Program-made: the position numbers and the translations under genes
From: QQVM01 sp964544885
GTDB taxonomy: Bacteria > Bacteroidota > Bacteroidia > AKYH767-A > 2013-40CM-41-45
Direction of reading: 5' to 3'
Length of the DNA stretch: 64,000 nt
NCBI GenBank assembly: GCA_964544885.1
Contig: CAZJDX010000015.1
Span: forward strand, 19,490 to 83,489
In this document: positions 56,196 to 64,000 of the stretch, piece after piece
How positions within the stretch are numbered: position 1 is the first letter of the stretch
Layout of the letters: each line of letters begins with the position of its first letter
The notes under the pieces: generated by a model
What the model was told of the DNA's origin: nothing
The model's database searches: none
Seen by the model: the letters and a program-made list of their open reading frames with translations, nothing else

Positions 56196-59100
56196 ATGAA
56201 AATACTTTCAAAAGCTTCATTTTTAGTATCATATTGTACGCTCGTAATTAAACTTGTTTTCTCTCAATCTTCTAGTTTTAATATAGATTATATTGTGTTT
56301 GATGGTAATTATTATCATCCAAACGAGGTACGTGCAACTCCAGGTTTTACTGCAATACCCATGCCTACCGCTGAGATCAAATTACATATTGATAGAAGCA
56401 TATTGCAGAATACGAATTACTCAATAACAGGTGTAAACTTGAATGGAACACATACGATACCGCCGATTGACTTTAGTCTTCCCGTTGGAACTATTGAAGG
56501 ATTTAGCGAGGTGACATCCTCGGGTCAAGCAACTTACAATATTCCAATTCCACTGCCACCTGGCACAAGAGGAATGTCTCCTAAACTTTCAATAAACTAT
56601 AATAGTGGGGTTACGGCTGGCAACCTTGGACGCGGTTGGAATCTAGGAGGACTTTCTTCAATCTCTAGAGTTAGGGCTGATTATTATCATGATCGTTATC
56701 GAATCGCACCTTATCATGTTAGGAGCGTACACTTAGATAGTGATGACGTCTTTGCACTTGATGGAAACAGAATAGTTGGTAGCTTAGCCAATGCAAGACT
56801 TGAAAATGATAACTTTTCGAGTATACAATTAATAGGGTCTAGCGCACAGTACTTTGTTGTAGAAACCAAAGATGGATTAAAGCTAGAATATGGTAATTCG
56901 GATGATAGTAAATTAATTTTGATTGAACCAATTTCACAATTGAGTGAAACTTTGACTTGGTACTTGAATAAGGTTGAAGATAAATTCGGAAATAAAATTG
57001 TCTACAATTATATAAATATTGGTAATGAAGTTGTAATTAAGGAAATTCAGTATGGTACATCAACTGAATTATACAATTCAGTAAAATTCTTTTACGAAAA
57101 ACGTAAAGATAATGCCAGTCAGTATCTTTTGAATAATGAAATGAAAAGTGAGCTATTGATTAAGGAGATTGAAATTAATTGTGAAGGTGTCTTTGCACAA
57201 GGGTATAAATTCACATATGGCTTTAATGGCCAAACTTATTTAAATGAAATTACACAAATTGGTAGTGACTATAAAAAATTAAACCCCACAATAATTTCAT
57301 ATGGGGAGAGTACCGGTTCTTCATCCAATATTTCAGTAATCAACCCTGTAGTAGCTTCTACTACAAATAGTTTGGTAACTAATGCGGATTATATATCCGG
57401 TGATTATAATAATGATGGAAAATCTGATTTGGTTGCTTTCGTATATAGTTCAATTTCAAACGATAATGGCTTACGTGACTATACTGGTGAATGGAGATTA
57501 TATCTGAATCAAGATGACGGATCAAATTTTAATGAAATTATTCTACCGAATACTTTACCTGTTAATTTTAATCCATATACATTTAGTGATTTTACACCTG
57601 AACTAAACCCAATTTCAATTACAAATAATACGTATCAGTATGCTTGGTTGAGTGCTAGCCCTTCTGTACAGAGTAGGGTTCAGTATGCAGATTTTGATCT
57701 TGATGGAATGGATGACATTCTTATTGTCAACACCGCAAGTGGAAGTACAATTTTCACTGTCTATTATTCGACAGGTAGCGGCTTTGTAGCTGATCATGCA
57801 CGAAGATTTGTAACTAACATGAATAATCAATCTCTAATTTGTGATCTCGATGGAGATGGAGTACCGGAAGGAATTCAGTATACCTCTGGTATATCTGCAA
57901 ATCCCGCATTCTTTATACACTCATTTAATTCCACGACTTCATGGACAATTAGTGATACTCAAATATTCAAAGAAAATGGGAGTAACCCTTTTAATGATCC
58001 CTATTCAGGTTTTCGAATTCTTGATTTTGATGGAGATGGAATCAGTGAACTTCAGACAGTTCGCAATGGATTGATTCGAATTCTTAAATTTCATTTACAT
58101 AACAATAGGGTAAGCGAAATTTATACTGAGGCTCTATCGTCAGAATACTCACAAAACTACTATGGTGATTTTAATGGAGATGGTATTTCTGATAATTTGA
58201 AAATTCTTAACCCGAATGTTTCTAGCTCTCCAACTGCAAAAGTTAGACTAGGAACAGGAACAGAATTTACTTACCCTAAAGATTTTAACGGAACAAGCCA
58301 TTTTGCTAGATCTAAACAATTTTTTGTGTTAGACATTAACAAAGATGGTAAATCAGACTTACTAAATCTAAAAAATGAACTTTCTGGTATTTCTGTTGAT
58401 ATAACATATGGCGGGCACGAAGAATATATCTCAACAACTAACGGTGATTTTAGCGGAGTAAACTTTCCTCCTGTCGTTGATTATTTTCATAACGCCATCA
58501 ACTATAATCCGGATTATCCATATCCGTTTATGCATAATACCTCAATCGATCTGGAGCCTGAGTTTTTGATTGGTGACTTTGATGGAGACGGTCTTCCTGA
58601 TATTTTTATGAAGACAACAAATTCAGGTCAAAGGGTAATAGTTTTTATTAACCGTGGGCTTAAGCAACATTTGGTCACTTCAATATTGAATGGACATAGA
58701 GTGGAAACGAAATTTGAATATTCAACGTTAGTTGATGGGGGCTCAAGTATCTATACTCAAGGGGCTGGAGCTATTTACCCTTTATTGGATGCAGCAATTC
58801 CTATTGATGTTGTAAGGAGTACATCATTATCTGATGGACTGAATAGTTTTAAAACAAAATATTTTAAATATGAAGGTGCTACAATCCATTTTGAAGGAAA
58901 GGGATTTATCGGATTTGATAAAGTTTCTGAAACTGACAATAATTTTCAAACTGTAGTTGAGAAATCTTTTGAATTAAGGCTGCCTTATTATGAAAAAGTT
59001 CCAATTGGAACTAAAACATTTATACTCCCAAACATAATAAACCCAATTTACGAATCAACAACTCTTTCAACTTTTGAGCCTCCAACTTCAACGCCATACT

Positions 59101-62100
59101 TAATTTCACCACATCATTTGAAGATTGATGAGGTAGTTTCTTATGACTATCTAACAGGTGCTATTGTAACAAAAAGTTATGAATATGATTTGTATGGAAA
59201 TGTTGAAAACGAAGTCATGATAAATGACTTGGAAACGACTTCAATCGATATTACTTATACAAGTGCGGGTACATGGGGCGGAATTCTGAATTTACCTGAA
59301 AATGTTACAACAACAATTACAAGAGGAAATGAACCTCCAAGCATTAGAGAGAAAAGTTATCAATATGATCCGATAAAGGGAACCTTATTGCAATCTACTG
59401 AGTCACCTTCAACAATTGTTACAATAAATGACTATGATGAAGTAACTGGAGTATTAACAGAAACATATACTAGTGCGCCCTCATGTCCAACTTGTATAAC
59501 AAAGAACTTCAATTTTTTGTATGATAGTAAGTCACGATTTGTAATTAAAGAAACAAATCCTCTAAGCCAAACCATTGAAACAACAATCGATCCTAGGTGG
59601 GGAAATCCTTTGACCATTAAGGGGGTAGATGGGCTCACAACAAGAAATAGCTATGATGGTTTCGGAAAAAGATTTCAAACGACCAACATTGACAATCGGA
59701 CACAAACTATCAAGTATGAATGGGTGCAAAGCCTACCATCCTTGCCAGATCCCTTGAATGTTGCCGCATTCGCTTTGTATTCGAAGACTATAACTTTGCC
59801 AGGCAGTCCCTCAACTAAAAGTTATTTCGATTTACTCGGAAGAGAAATATTGTCGGAAGGTGACGGCTTTAGTGATAAAATTTATTCAGAGAAAAAATTT
59901 GATGAAAGGGGTAATTTGATTGGAATCACTGGGAACTATCAGACAGGAAGTGTTCCTATCATATCATCTTACATATATAGTGATACTCAAGGGCCAAATT
60001 TATTGGATCAAGTTGTTTCAACAGACAACACATCCCACACAAATTCAACTATTTTTTCATATTCATATTCATTAGGTAATACCCAAATTATAACTACTGC
60101 GCCAGATGGAACAGTCACTTACCAGACCACTGATGCTACTGGCAAATTGGTAGAATCTGCTGATGATGGTGGTGTTTTAAATTATGATTATTTTAGCAAT
60201 GGTAAAACAAAAGAGATTCGTCTAGATAATACCCCCTGGAACACCATGACCTACGATGTTAATAATCATCAAACATCGCTTTGGGATAAGGATGCGGGTT
60301 TGACAACGTATACATTTGATGCATATGGTCAGTTAACTTCGCAAGTCGATGCAAAAGGGAATGTCTATAACAACTTTGTGTATGATGCATTGGGAAGAGT
60401 GAGATCAAAGGTTGAGAACAATAATTCAACTTACGCTTATGATTACTTTGGTTCCGGGGAATTTGGAGTAAACAAGATTAAGTCAATAACCGGGCCAGGT
60501 GGGATTAAATACTCATATGCTTACGACGAGTTCAGTCGTTTAGTTTCTTATAAGGAAGAAGGTGTTCCTGGTCAAAATGAATTGGGTACCAATTTTACTT
60601 ATGATGCAAATAGTAATTTGTTAAAGACAATCTATCCAGGTGGCTTTACAACTACTAATGTCTACAATAGCAAAAGCTATTTGATAAAGATAGAGAATGA
60701 TTCTAAAGCAATCTGGCAAGCTGATGAAGTGAATTCCTTAAGTCAATTTACTAAATACACTTTAGGAAACGGAATTCAAACTCAGAGAGTATATGATAAT
60801 TTTGGTTTTCTGGAAGAAATCGTTGCTCCAGGAATTCAGAATCTAAAATTTGAATTTAATAAATCTAATGGGAATTTAAAGTGGAGAAGGGATCAAACGA
60901 GGAACATTACTGAAAATTTCCAGTATGACCAAAGAAATCGATTGACGGAATCACAAATTGGACCTATTATCAATGTCGTTGATTACGATCCAAGTGGCGG
61001 CCTAACACAATTACATAAATTTGATGTAGGAACATATTCCGATTACGACCCAAATCATTTAAATGCTGTATTAGAAATAACTAATATTGCCAACTCAGAA
61101 GTTTCGCATGAAGCTCAAATTTTAGCACACAACGCATTTAACAGTTTAAGTTCAATTACCGAAGGAAATTTCACCTTGGATCTTACTTATGGTCCGGATC
61201 AACAACGTCGTAAAACCGATCTTAAAGACCCATCTAGTGGAAATATAGTTTCTACTCGTATATTTTACCCTAATTATGAAAAGGAAACAACTGGTTCTGA
61301 TGTTAAAGAAATTTATTATATAAATTCACCTACAGGTTTAAGTGCAATGTATGTAATTGAAAATGGTAATCAAGGAAATTTCTACTATGTTTATTCGGAT
61401 CATCTTGGTTCAATTTTAACAGTGACAGATGCAGCAGGCGTTCCATTTGCAGAGCAAAATTTTGATGCTTGGGGACGAAAACGGAATCCAATAGACTGGG
61501 ATTATCAAAATATTCCTTCTGTTCCTAGTTGGTTATACAGAGGTTTTACTGGGCACGAGCACTTATCAAATTTTGGATTGATTAATATGAATGGACGCTG
61601 TTATGACCCAATCCTAGGTACAATGATCAATCCTGATAATAATAATCAAGCACCTACCTATTCTCAGAACTACAATAGATATGCATATGCTTACAATAAT
61701 CCTTTGAAATATACAGATCCGAGTGGTGAAAGCATCTGGGATGTGGTGCGAACAATTATTGATATATCCACAATTTCTGCTCGGTGGCATAACGAAGAAA
61801 CTGCTTGGTTGAATGATAAAATCAATAATACACCAAGAGAAACCGGGTATTTTAAACTGGATTATCTTAGAGGAAATGCAAAGCCTTACCCAATTAGGTC
61901 AGATTTAATTGTTGGAAATCTTGAACATGACCAATTTTATGGCACAGGGTCCAATGGTTTTACAGATGCAAGTAATACTAATCTTGCTTTTGGGCCAGTG
62001 GCTGAATGGTACAGAATTACAAGAGTTGGAGATGGACCCTGGTCCGAACCGGAGTTTGATGGATATAAATATGGTTGGTATAGTACTGGTAGCAATACCA

Positions 62101-62567
62101 ATACCCAAAGTGTTGGGGGGTGTTCGGATTGTTTAGACTACTCAAGTATTGGAAATAATTATCTTGGCTTGAGTTATCCTGGTAGAAATAACCCCTTAAC
62201 CAGAGGCGGTGATTATTCATACTCTTATGTTCCTGTAAGTTTGGCCGAATACCCAGCTATCGGACACGATAGGCGATATGATAGATTGGGTATTAGTGGT
62301 GCATCGGGTTTATTCTTAGATACAAGGGCTATTGGTGCAGACTGGAGATTTGTAGCCGAAGAACTGAGTATAGCAAATAATCCATTTATAAATCCAATTG
62401 ACAGGATGTCAGCGGGTATATTGGGCATTGGATTAGGAGTCTTGTCCTTTCCTAAAACAGCCTTACAGCTTGGGAAACCACTTGGACATGGATATATAGA
62501 TATAATGATGTGGTACAATTTCAGTAATCAGGGTATGAATAATACACCGTCTATCCATACACATTAG
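56196..62567 (+). CDS. RHS/SpvB-type secreted toxin with PLA2-like C-terminal domain
   Basis: 2123 residues. A signal-like N-terminus is followed by an SpvB domain (about 95-165; GTRGMSPKLSINYNSG), then FG-GAP/integrin-like calcium repeats (400-800; GDFDGDGLPDIF) and YD repeats forming the RHS shell (about 1030-1700; YDANSNLLKTIYPGG). The RHS core (about 1733-1845) ends at NNPLKYTDPSGE, the usual junction before a variable toxin. The 278-residue C-terminus carries HDRRYDR at 2024-2030 and GADWRF with Asp2049. Similar spacing and motifs occur in the phospholipase A2 domain of parvovirus VP1 (HDxxYDR...AD). This toxin assignment is inference; the shell calls are firm. Strongly AT-rich compared with the core genome. 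Confidence 0.85.
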   Translation: MKILSKASFLVSYCTLVIKLVFSQSSSFNIDYIVFDGNYYHPNEVRATPGFTAIPMPTAEIKLHIDRSILQNTNYSITGVNLNGTHTIPPIDFSLPVGTIEGFSEVTSSGQATYNIPIPLPPGTRGMSPKLSINYNSGVTAGNLGRGWNLGGLSSISRVRADYYHDRYRIAPYHVRSVHLDSDDVFALDGNRIVGSLANARLENDNFSSIQLIGSSAQYFVVETKDGLKLEYGNSDDSKLILIEPISQLSETLTWYLNKVEDKFGNKIVYNYINIGNEVVIKEIQYGTSTELYNSVKFFYEKRKDNASQYLLNNEMKSELLIKEIEINCEGVFAQGYKFTYGFNGQTYLNEITQIGSDYKKLNPTIISYGESTGSSSNISVINPVVASTTNSLVTNADYISGDYNNDGKSDLVAFVYSSISNDNGLRDYTGEWRLYLNQDDGSNFNEIILPNTLPVNFNPYTFSDFTPELNPISITNNTYQYAWLSASPSVQSRVQYADFDLDGMDDILIVNTASGSTIFTVYYSTGSGFVADHARRFVTNMNNQSLICDLDGDGVPEGIQYTSGISANPAFFIHSFNSTTSWTISDTQIFKENGSNPFNDPYSGFRILDFDGDGISELQTVRNGLIRILKFHLHNNRVSEIYTEALSSEYSQNYYGDFNGDGISDNLKILNPNVSSSPTAKVRLGTGTEFTYPKDFNGTSHFARSKQFFVLDINKDGKSDLLNLKNELSGISVDITYGGHEEYISTTNGDFSGVNFPPVVDYFHNAINYNPDYPYPFMHNTSIDLEPEFLIGDFDGDGLPDIFMKTTNSGQRVIVFINRGLKQHLVTSILNGHRVETKFEYSTLVDGGSSIYTQGAGAIYPLLDAAIPIDVVRSTSLSDGLNSFKTKYFKYEGATIHFEGKGFIGFDKVSETDNNFQTVVEKSFELRLPYYEKVPIGTKTFILPNIINPIYESTTLSTFEPPTSTPYLISPHHLKIDEVVSYDYLTGAIVTKSYEYDLYGNVENEVMINDLETTSIDITYTSAGTWGGILNLPENVTTTITRGNEPPSIREKSYQYDPIKGTLLQSTESPSTIVTINDYDEVTGVLTETYTSAPSCPTCITKNFNFLYDSKSRFVIKETNPLSQTIETTIDPRWGNPLTIKGVDGLTTRNSYDGFGKRFQTTNIDNRTQTIKYEWVQSLPSLPDPLNVAAFALYSKTITLPGSPSTKSYFDLLGREILSEGDGFSDKIYSEKKFDERGNLIGITGNYQTGSVPIISSYIYSDTQGPNLLDQVVSTDNTSHTNSTIFSYSYSLGNTQIITTAPDGTVTYQTTDATGKLVESADDGGVLNYDYFSNGKTKEIRLDNTPWNTMTYDVNNHQTSLWDKDAGLTTYTFDAYGQLTSQVDAKGNVYNNFVYDALGRVRSKVENNNSTYAYDYFGSGEFGVNKIKSITGPGGIKYSYAYDEFSRLVSYKEEGVPGQNELGTNFTYDANSNLLKTIYPGGFTTTNVYNSKSYLIKIENDSKAIWQADEVNSLSQFTKYTLGNGIQTQRVYDNFGFLEEIVAPGIQNLKFEFNKSNGNLKWRRDQTRNITENFQYDQRNRLTESQIGPIINVVDYDPSGGLTQLHKFDVGTYSDYDPNHLNAVLEITNIANSEVSHEAQILAHNAFNSLSSITEGNFTLDLTYGPDQQRRKTDLKDPSSGNIVSTRIFYPNYEKETTGSDVKEIYYINSPTGLSAMYVIENGNQGNFYYVYSDHLGSILTVTDAAGVPFAEQNFDAWGRKRNPIDWDYQNIPSVPSWLYRGFTGHEHLSNFGLINMNGRCYDPILGTMINPDNNNQAPTYSQNYNRYAYAYNNPLKYTDPSGESIWDVVRTIIDISTISARWHNEETAWLNDKINNTPRETGYFKLDYLRGNAKPYPIRSDLIVGNLEHDQFYGTGSNGFTDASNTNLAFGPVAEWYRITRVGDGPWSEPEFDGYKYGWYSTGSNTNTQSVGGCSDCLDYSSIGNNYLGLSYPGRNNPLTRGGDYSYSYVPVSLAEYPAIGHDRRYDRLGISGASGLFLDTRAIGADWRFVAEELSIANNPFINPIDRMSAGILGIGLGVLSFPKTALQLGKPLGHGYIDIMMWYNFSNQGMNNTPSIHTH

Positions 62568-62579
62568 TCATACTTCTTA

Positions 62580-63053
62580 ATGAAAACACTAATAAATTTC
62601 TTGGGAAACATATTTATATTAATTCTTCTGTCAAAATGTACTTCTTGTAATTTTGCACCTGGAAGTTATCCATATGCAGAAAAATATGAAATAAATATGA
62701 ATGAATCTGATCTAATTAAGGTGATACAAGATTTTAAAAAGAATAATCCGCATTATATTATGCCAGCTGAGACACATTTAAGTGATGGTCGAAAGAATGA
62801 ACCAGGGCAAAATTATTGGTATCATATATATTTTTATGATCAGGATGAAAATGAGATAATAAAATGCTGGACGCGACCGCATGGTAGCAAAAAAACAACT
62901 TTCGCATTTGTGGGAATTAATCAAGGCTTAGATCTTGGTAATTGGAAAATGATTAACAAAGATTTTAGCATTTTAGAAAACAGAAATGAAAAAATAAAAT
63001 TTGAAGAAAGAATTTTAAATAAGATAAAAGATAAAGCCAAGGTAACCGATTAA
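62580..63053 (+). CDS. Small lipoprotein, candidate immunity protein for the RHS toxin
   Basis: 157 residues, starting 12 bases after the RHS stop. The N-terminus is a lipoprotein signal (LINFLGNIFILILLSKCTSC) with candidate lipidated Cys20 or Cys23. The mature part is hydrophilic with aromatic-rich strands (NYWYHIYFYDQDENEIIKCW) and no recognisable family. Small single-domain proteins directly downstream of RHS toxin C-termini are usually cognate immunity proteins, and a membrane-anchored one would fit a toxin acting on envelope phospholipids. This function is inferred from position only. Confidence 0.65.
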   Translation: MKTLINFLGNIFILILLSKCTSCNFAPGSYPYAEKYEINMNESDLIKVIQDFKKNNPHYIMPAETHLSDGRKNEPGQNYWYHIYFYDQDENEIIKCWTRPHGSKKTTFAFVGINQGLDLGNWKMINKDFSILENRNEKIKFEERILNKIKDKAKVTD

Positions 63054-63084
63054 ACATGAGCCATTAATTCAATCTAAAGATAAA

Positions 63085-63501
63085 ATGAAAACCTATTTAA
63101 TAGTAATATTATTACTAGCTTCTCAAATTTGCATTGCTCAATCGAAATTTGTATTTACATATGATGCTGCAGGTAATAGACAAACACGTAATTTAATTAC
63201 GCCTAGATTCGCAAATATCAAAGACTCCATACAAATTAAAACCGATCCAATACCTAATTACGCTATCGAGATTTTTCCAAATCCTTCATCAAAAATCTTA
63301 AATGTTTATATTGGGAAATTGGATGAAGGAGAAAAAGCCATCTTAGTTTTAGCTGATATTCAAGGAAAAATATTAATTAAGCGGGAAACATACGTTAAAC
63401 AAGAAGCCATTGATATGAACGAATTTAAGAACGGAAACTATTTCTTAAAAATAATAATTAAAGATGAGATGTTTAATTATAAAGTTACAAAGGTAGATTG
63501 A
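63085..63501 (+). CDS. Mini-protein: signal peptide, one YD-repeat motif, T9SS type A sorting domain
   Basis: 138 residues. A signal peptide (MKTYLIVILLLASQICIAQ) is followed by a single RHS-like YD motif (FVFTYDAAGNRQTRN), a short linker and a T9SS sorting domain (YAIEIFPNPSSKILNVYIG ... FKNGNYFLKIIIKD). It has no other domain. Neither the adjacent SprB-like protein nor the RHS protein shows a T9SS domain of its own, so this protein may act as an adaptor linking the YD shell to type IX secretion; this is inference. The stop is 31 bases from the next, broken copy's leader region. Confidence 0.8.
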   Translation: MKTYLIVILLLASQICIAQSKFVFTYDAAGNRQTRNLITPRFANIKDSIQIKTDPIPNYAIEIFPNPSSKILNVYIGKLDEGEKAILVLADIQGKILIKRETYVKQEAIDMNEFKNGNYFLKIIIKDEMFNYKVTKVD

Positions 63502-63548
63502 ACCCGTATAATTCATTAGAACTGAGACCGTAAAATGAACTGTGCTAT

Positions 63549-63577
63549 TTAAAAGTAAAAGTTACTTTTCACTTTAA
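63549..63577. terminator. Weak hairpin after the mini-protein gene
   Basis: TTAAAAGTAAAAGT (63549-63562) pairs imperfectly (three central mismatches) with ACTTTTCACTTTAA (63564-63577), followed by no clear T run. It may be a weak terminator or a recombination scar. Confidence 0.35.
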
Positions 63578-63591
63578 ATAACCACAGCCAA

Positions 63592-64000
63592 ATGAAAGAA
63601 AAAAACGAAGAGTACGCTCAGCGAAATTTCCGGATATGTGCTTGCTTCCTGATCTTTTTGCCATTTTGACCGTACCCATCGTAATTTCGTTCCGCTTCGT
63701 TTAGCAGAGACACAGATAGAGGATTCCGTAAGTTATCATAATATGAATATTTCTGTATATCCCAATCCGGTTTATGAGACATTTCATATTTCAATAAATA
63801 ATGATTCAATCGATTATCTGGAGTGTAAGATTACGATTGCCGACGCAAGCGGAAAGAAACTGTATAACGCGAGATTAAGCATGGGAATGAACGAAATCAG
63901 TTTTTCCTCCTATAAACCCGGAGTGTATTACCTTCGGATAGGAGTTGTTTATTCCAGCGAAGCTGACCCCCCTTCCGGCAACCTGACCCCTCATTTATGA
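63592..64000 (+). pseudogene. Broken second copy of the YD/T9SS mini-protein
   Basis: An ATG at 63592 begins a short signal-like frame (ending ICACFLIFLPF, stop near 63669). In another frame, NRQTRN-like sequence resumes as DRTHRNFVPLRLAETQIEDSV, then MNISVYPNPVYETFHISIN, a T9SS sorting domain. The order matches the intact gene at 63085 (NRQTRNLITPR, then IEIFPNPSS), so this is a degenerate paralogue with a frameshift or deletion. After GVYYLRIG (about 63942) the sequence turns into unrelated DNA with IS-like repeats. The last call on this strand ends at the window edge. Confidence 0.55.
63952..64000 (+). mobile_element. Probable end of an IS21-like insertion sequence (element continues beyond the window)
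   Basis: Two near-identical direct repeats, TTCCAGCGAAGCTGACCCC (63952-63970) and TTCCGGCAACCTGACCCC (63973-63990), are spaced 21 bases apart. Short repeated terminal motifs of this kind are typical of IS21-family ends, where they bind the transposase. They lie immediately after the point where the T9SS domain loses similarity to its family. The transposase genes would be to the right of the window and cannot be seen. Confidence 0.4.

Noticed and set aside
1..64000. tRNA, rRNA, riboswitch and CRISPR searches
   Set aside because: By eye I found no cloverleaf, rRNA, known riboswitch core or spacer-repeat array in the gene-free stretches; an Infernal/tRNAscan run would be the decisive test.

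Overview
The window is chromosomal DNA of a member of the Bacteroidota (class and order not resolvable from this sequence). The evidence is the set of lineage hallmarks: upstream boxes of the TAnnTTTG type with TTTG about 19-21 bases further upstream, no obvious Shine-Dalgarno sequences, several secreted proteins with type IX secretion (T9SS) type A C-terminal sorting domains, SprB repeats, a DUF4295 gene beside ribosomal L33, DUF4412, and a choice-of-anchor B protein. Most of the window is ordinary, densely packed core genome; the last ~10 kb is an accessory, AT-rich locus.

Layout. 1-8.7 kb (minus strand): a MATE exporter (cut by the window edge), an RlmI-like rRNA methyltransferase, 3-methyladenine DNA glycosylase, RecQ, a dienelactone-hydrolase-like secreted protein and ClpB. 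8.9-13 kb: a small unknown protein, an OmpA/TSP3 outer-membrane protein, an NlpC/P60 peptidase and a thiolase. 13.2-18 kb: a PgpH-type HD phosphodiesterase, then truA overlapping an ABC exporter. 18-27.7 kb: a SirB1/transglutaminase-like protein, two T9SS cargo proteins, a probable intergenic repeat element, a nucleoside phosphorylase, two tandem universal stress proteins and a DUF4197 lipoprotein. 27.8-34 kb: cinA, rpmB, a secreted Xaa-Pro aminopeptidase, rpmG, DUF4295, ftsY, rimO. 34.2-39 kb: a biotin operon bioB-bioF-bioD-bioA, closed by a four-helix diiron-type protein that I cannot match to a named biotin gene. 38.9-46.5 kb: a small secreted protein, lolA, ftsK, a DUF4412 protein, recN, fabI. 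46.5-53.2 kb: clpC, gyrA and a TPR protein.

The accessory end (53.5-64 kb) reads as one operon. It holds a four-repeat SprB/fibre-like protein, a 2123-residue RHS/SpvB-type secreted toxin whose variable C-terminus carries an HDxxY...AD pattern like phospholipase A2 of the parvovirus VP1 type, a small lipoprotein that is the natural immunity candidate, and a 138-residue protein made only of a signal peptide, one YD-repeat motif and a T9SS sorting domain. A broken second copy of that last protein follows, truncated by what looks like the end of an IS21-like element at the window edge.

The two observations I would follow first are the diiron protein ending the biotin operon, which has no gene for making the pimeloyl precursor beside it, and the RHS-toxin/immunity/T9SS-adaptor cassette. 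Functional statements are inferences from recognised motifs; no searches were run.
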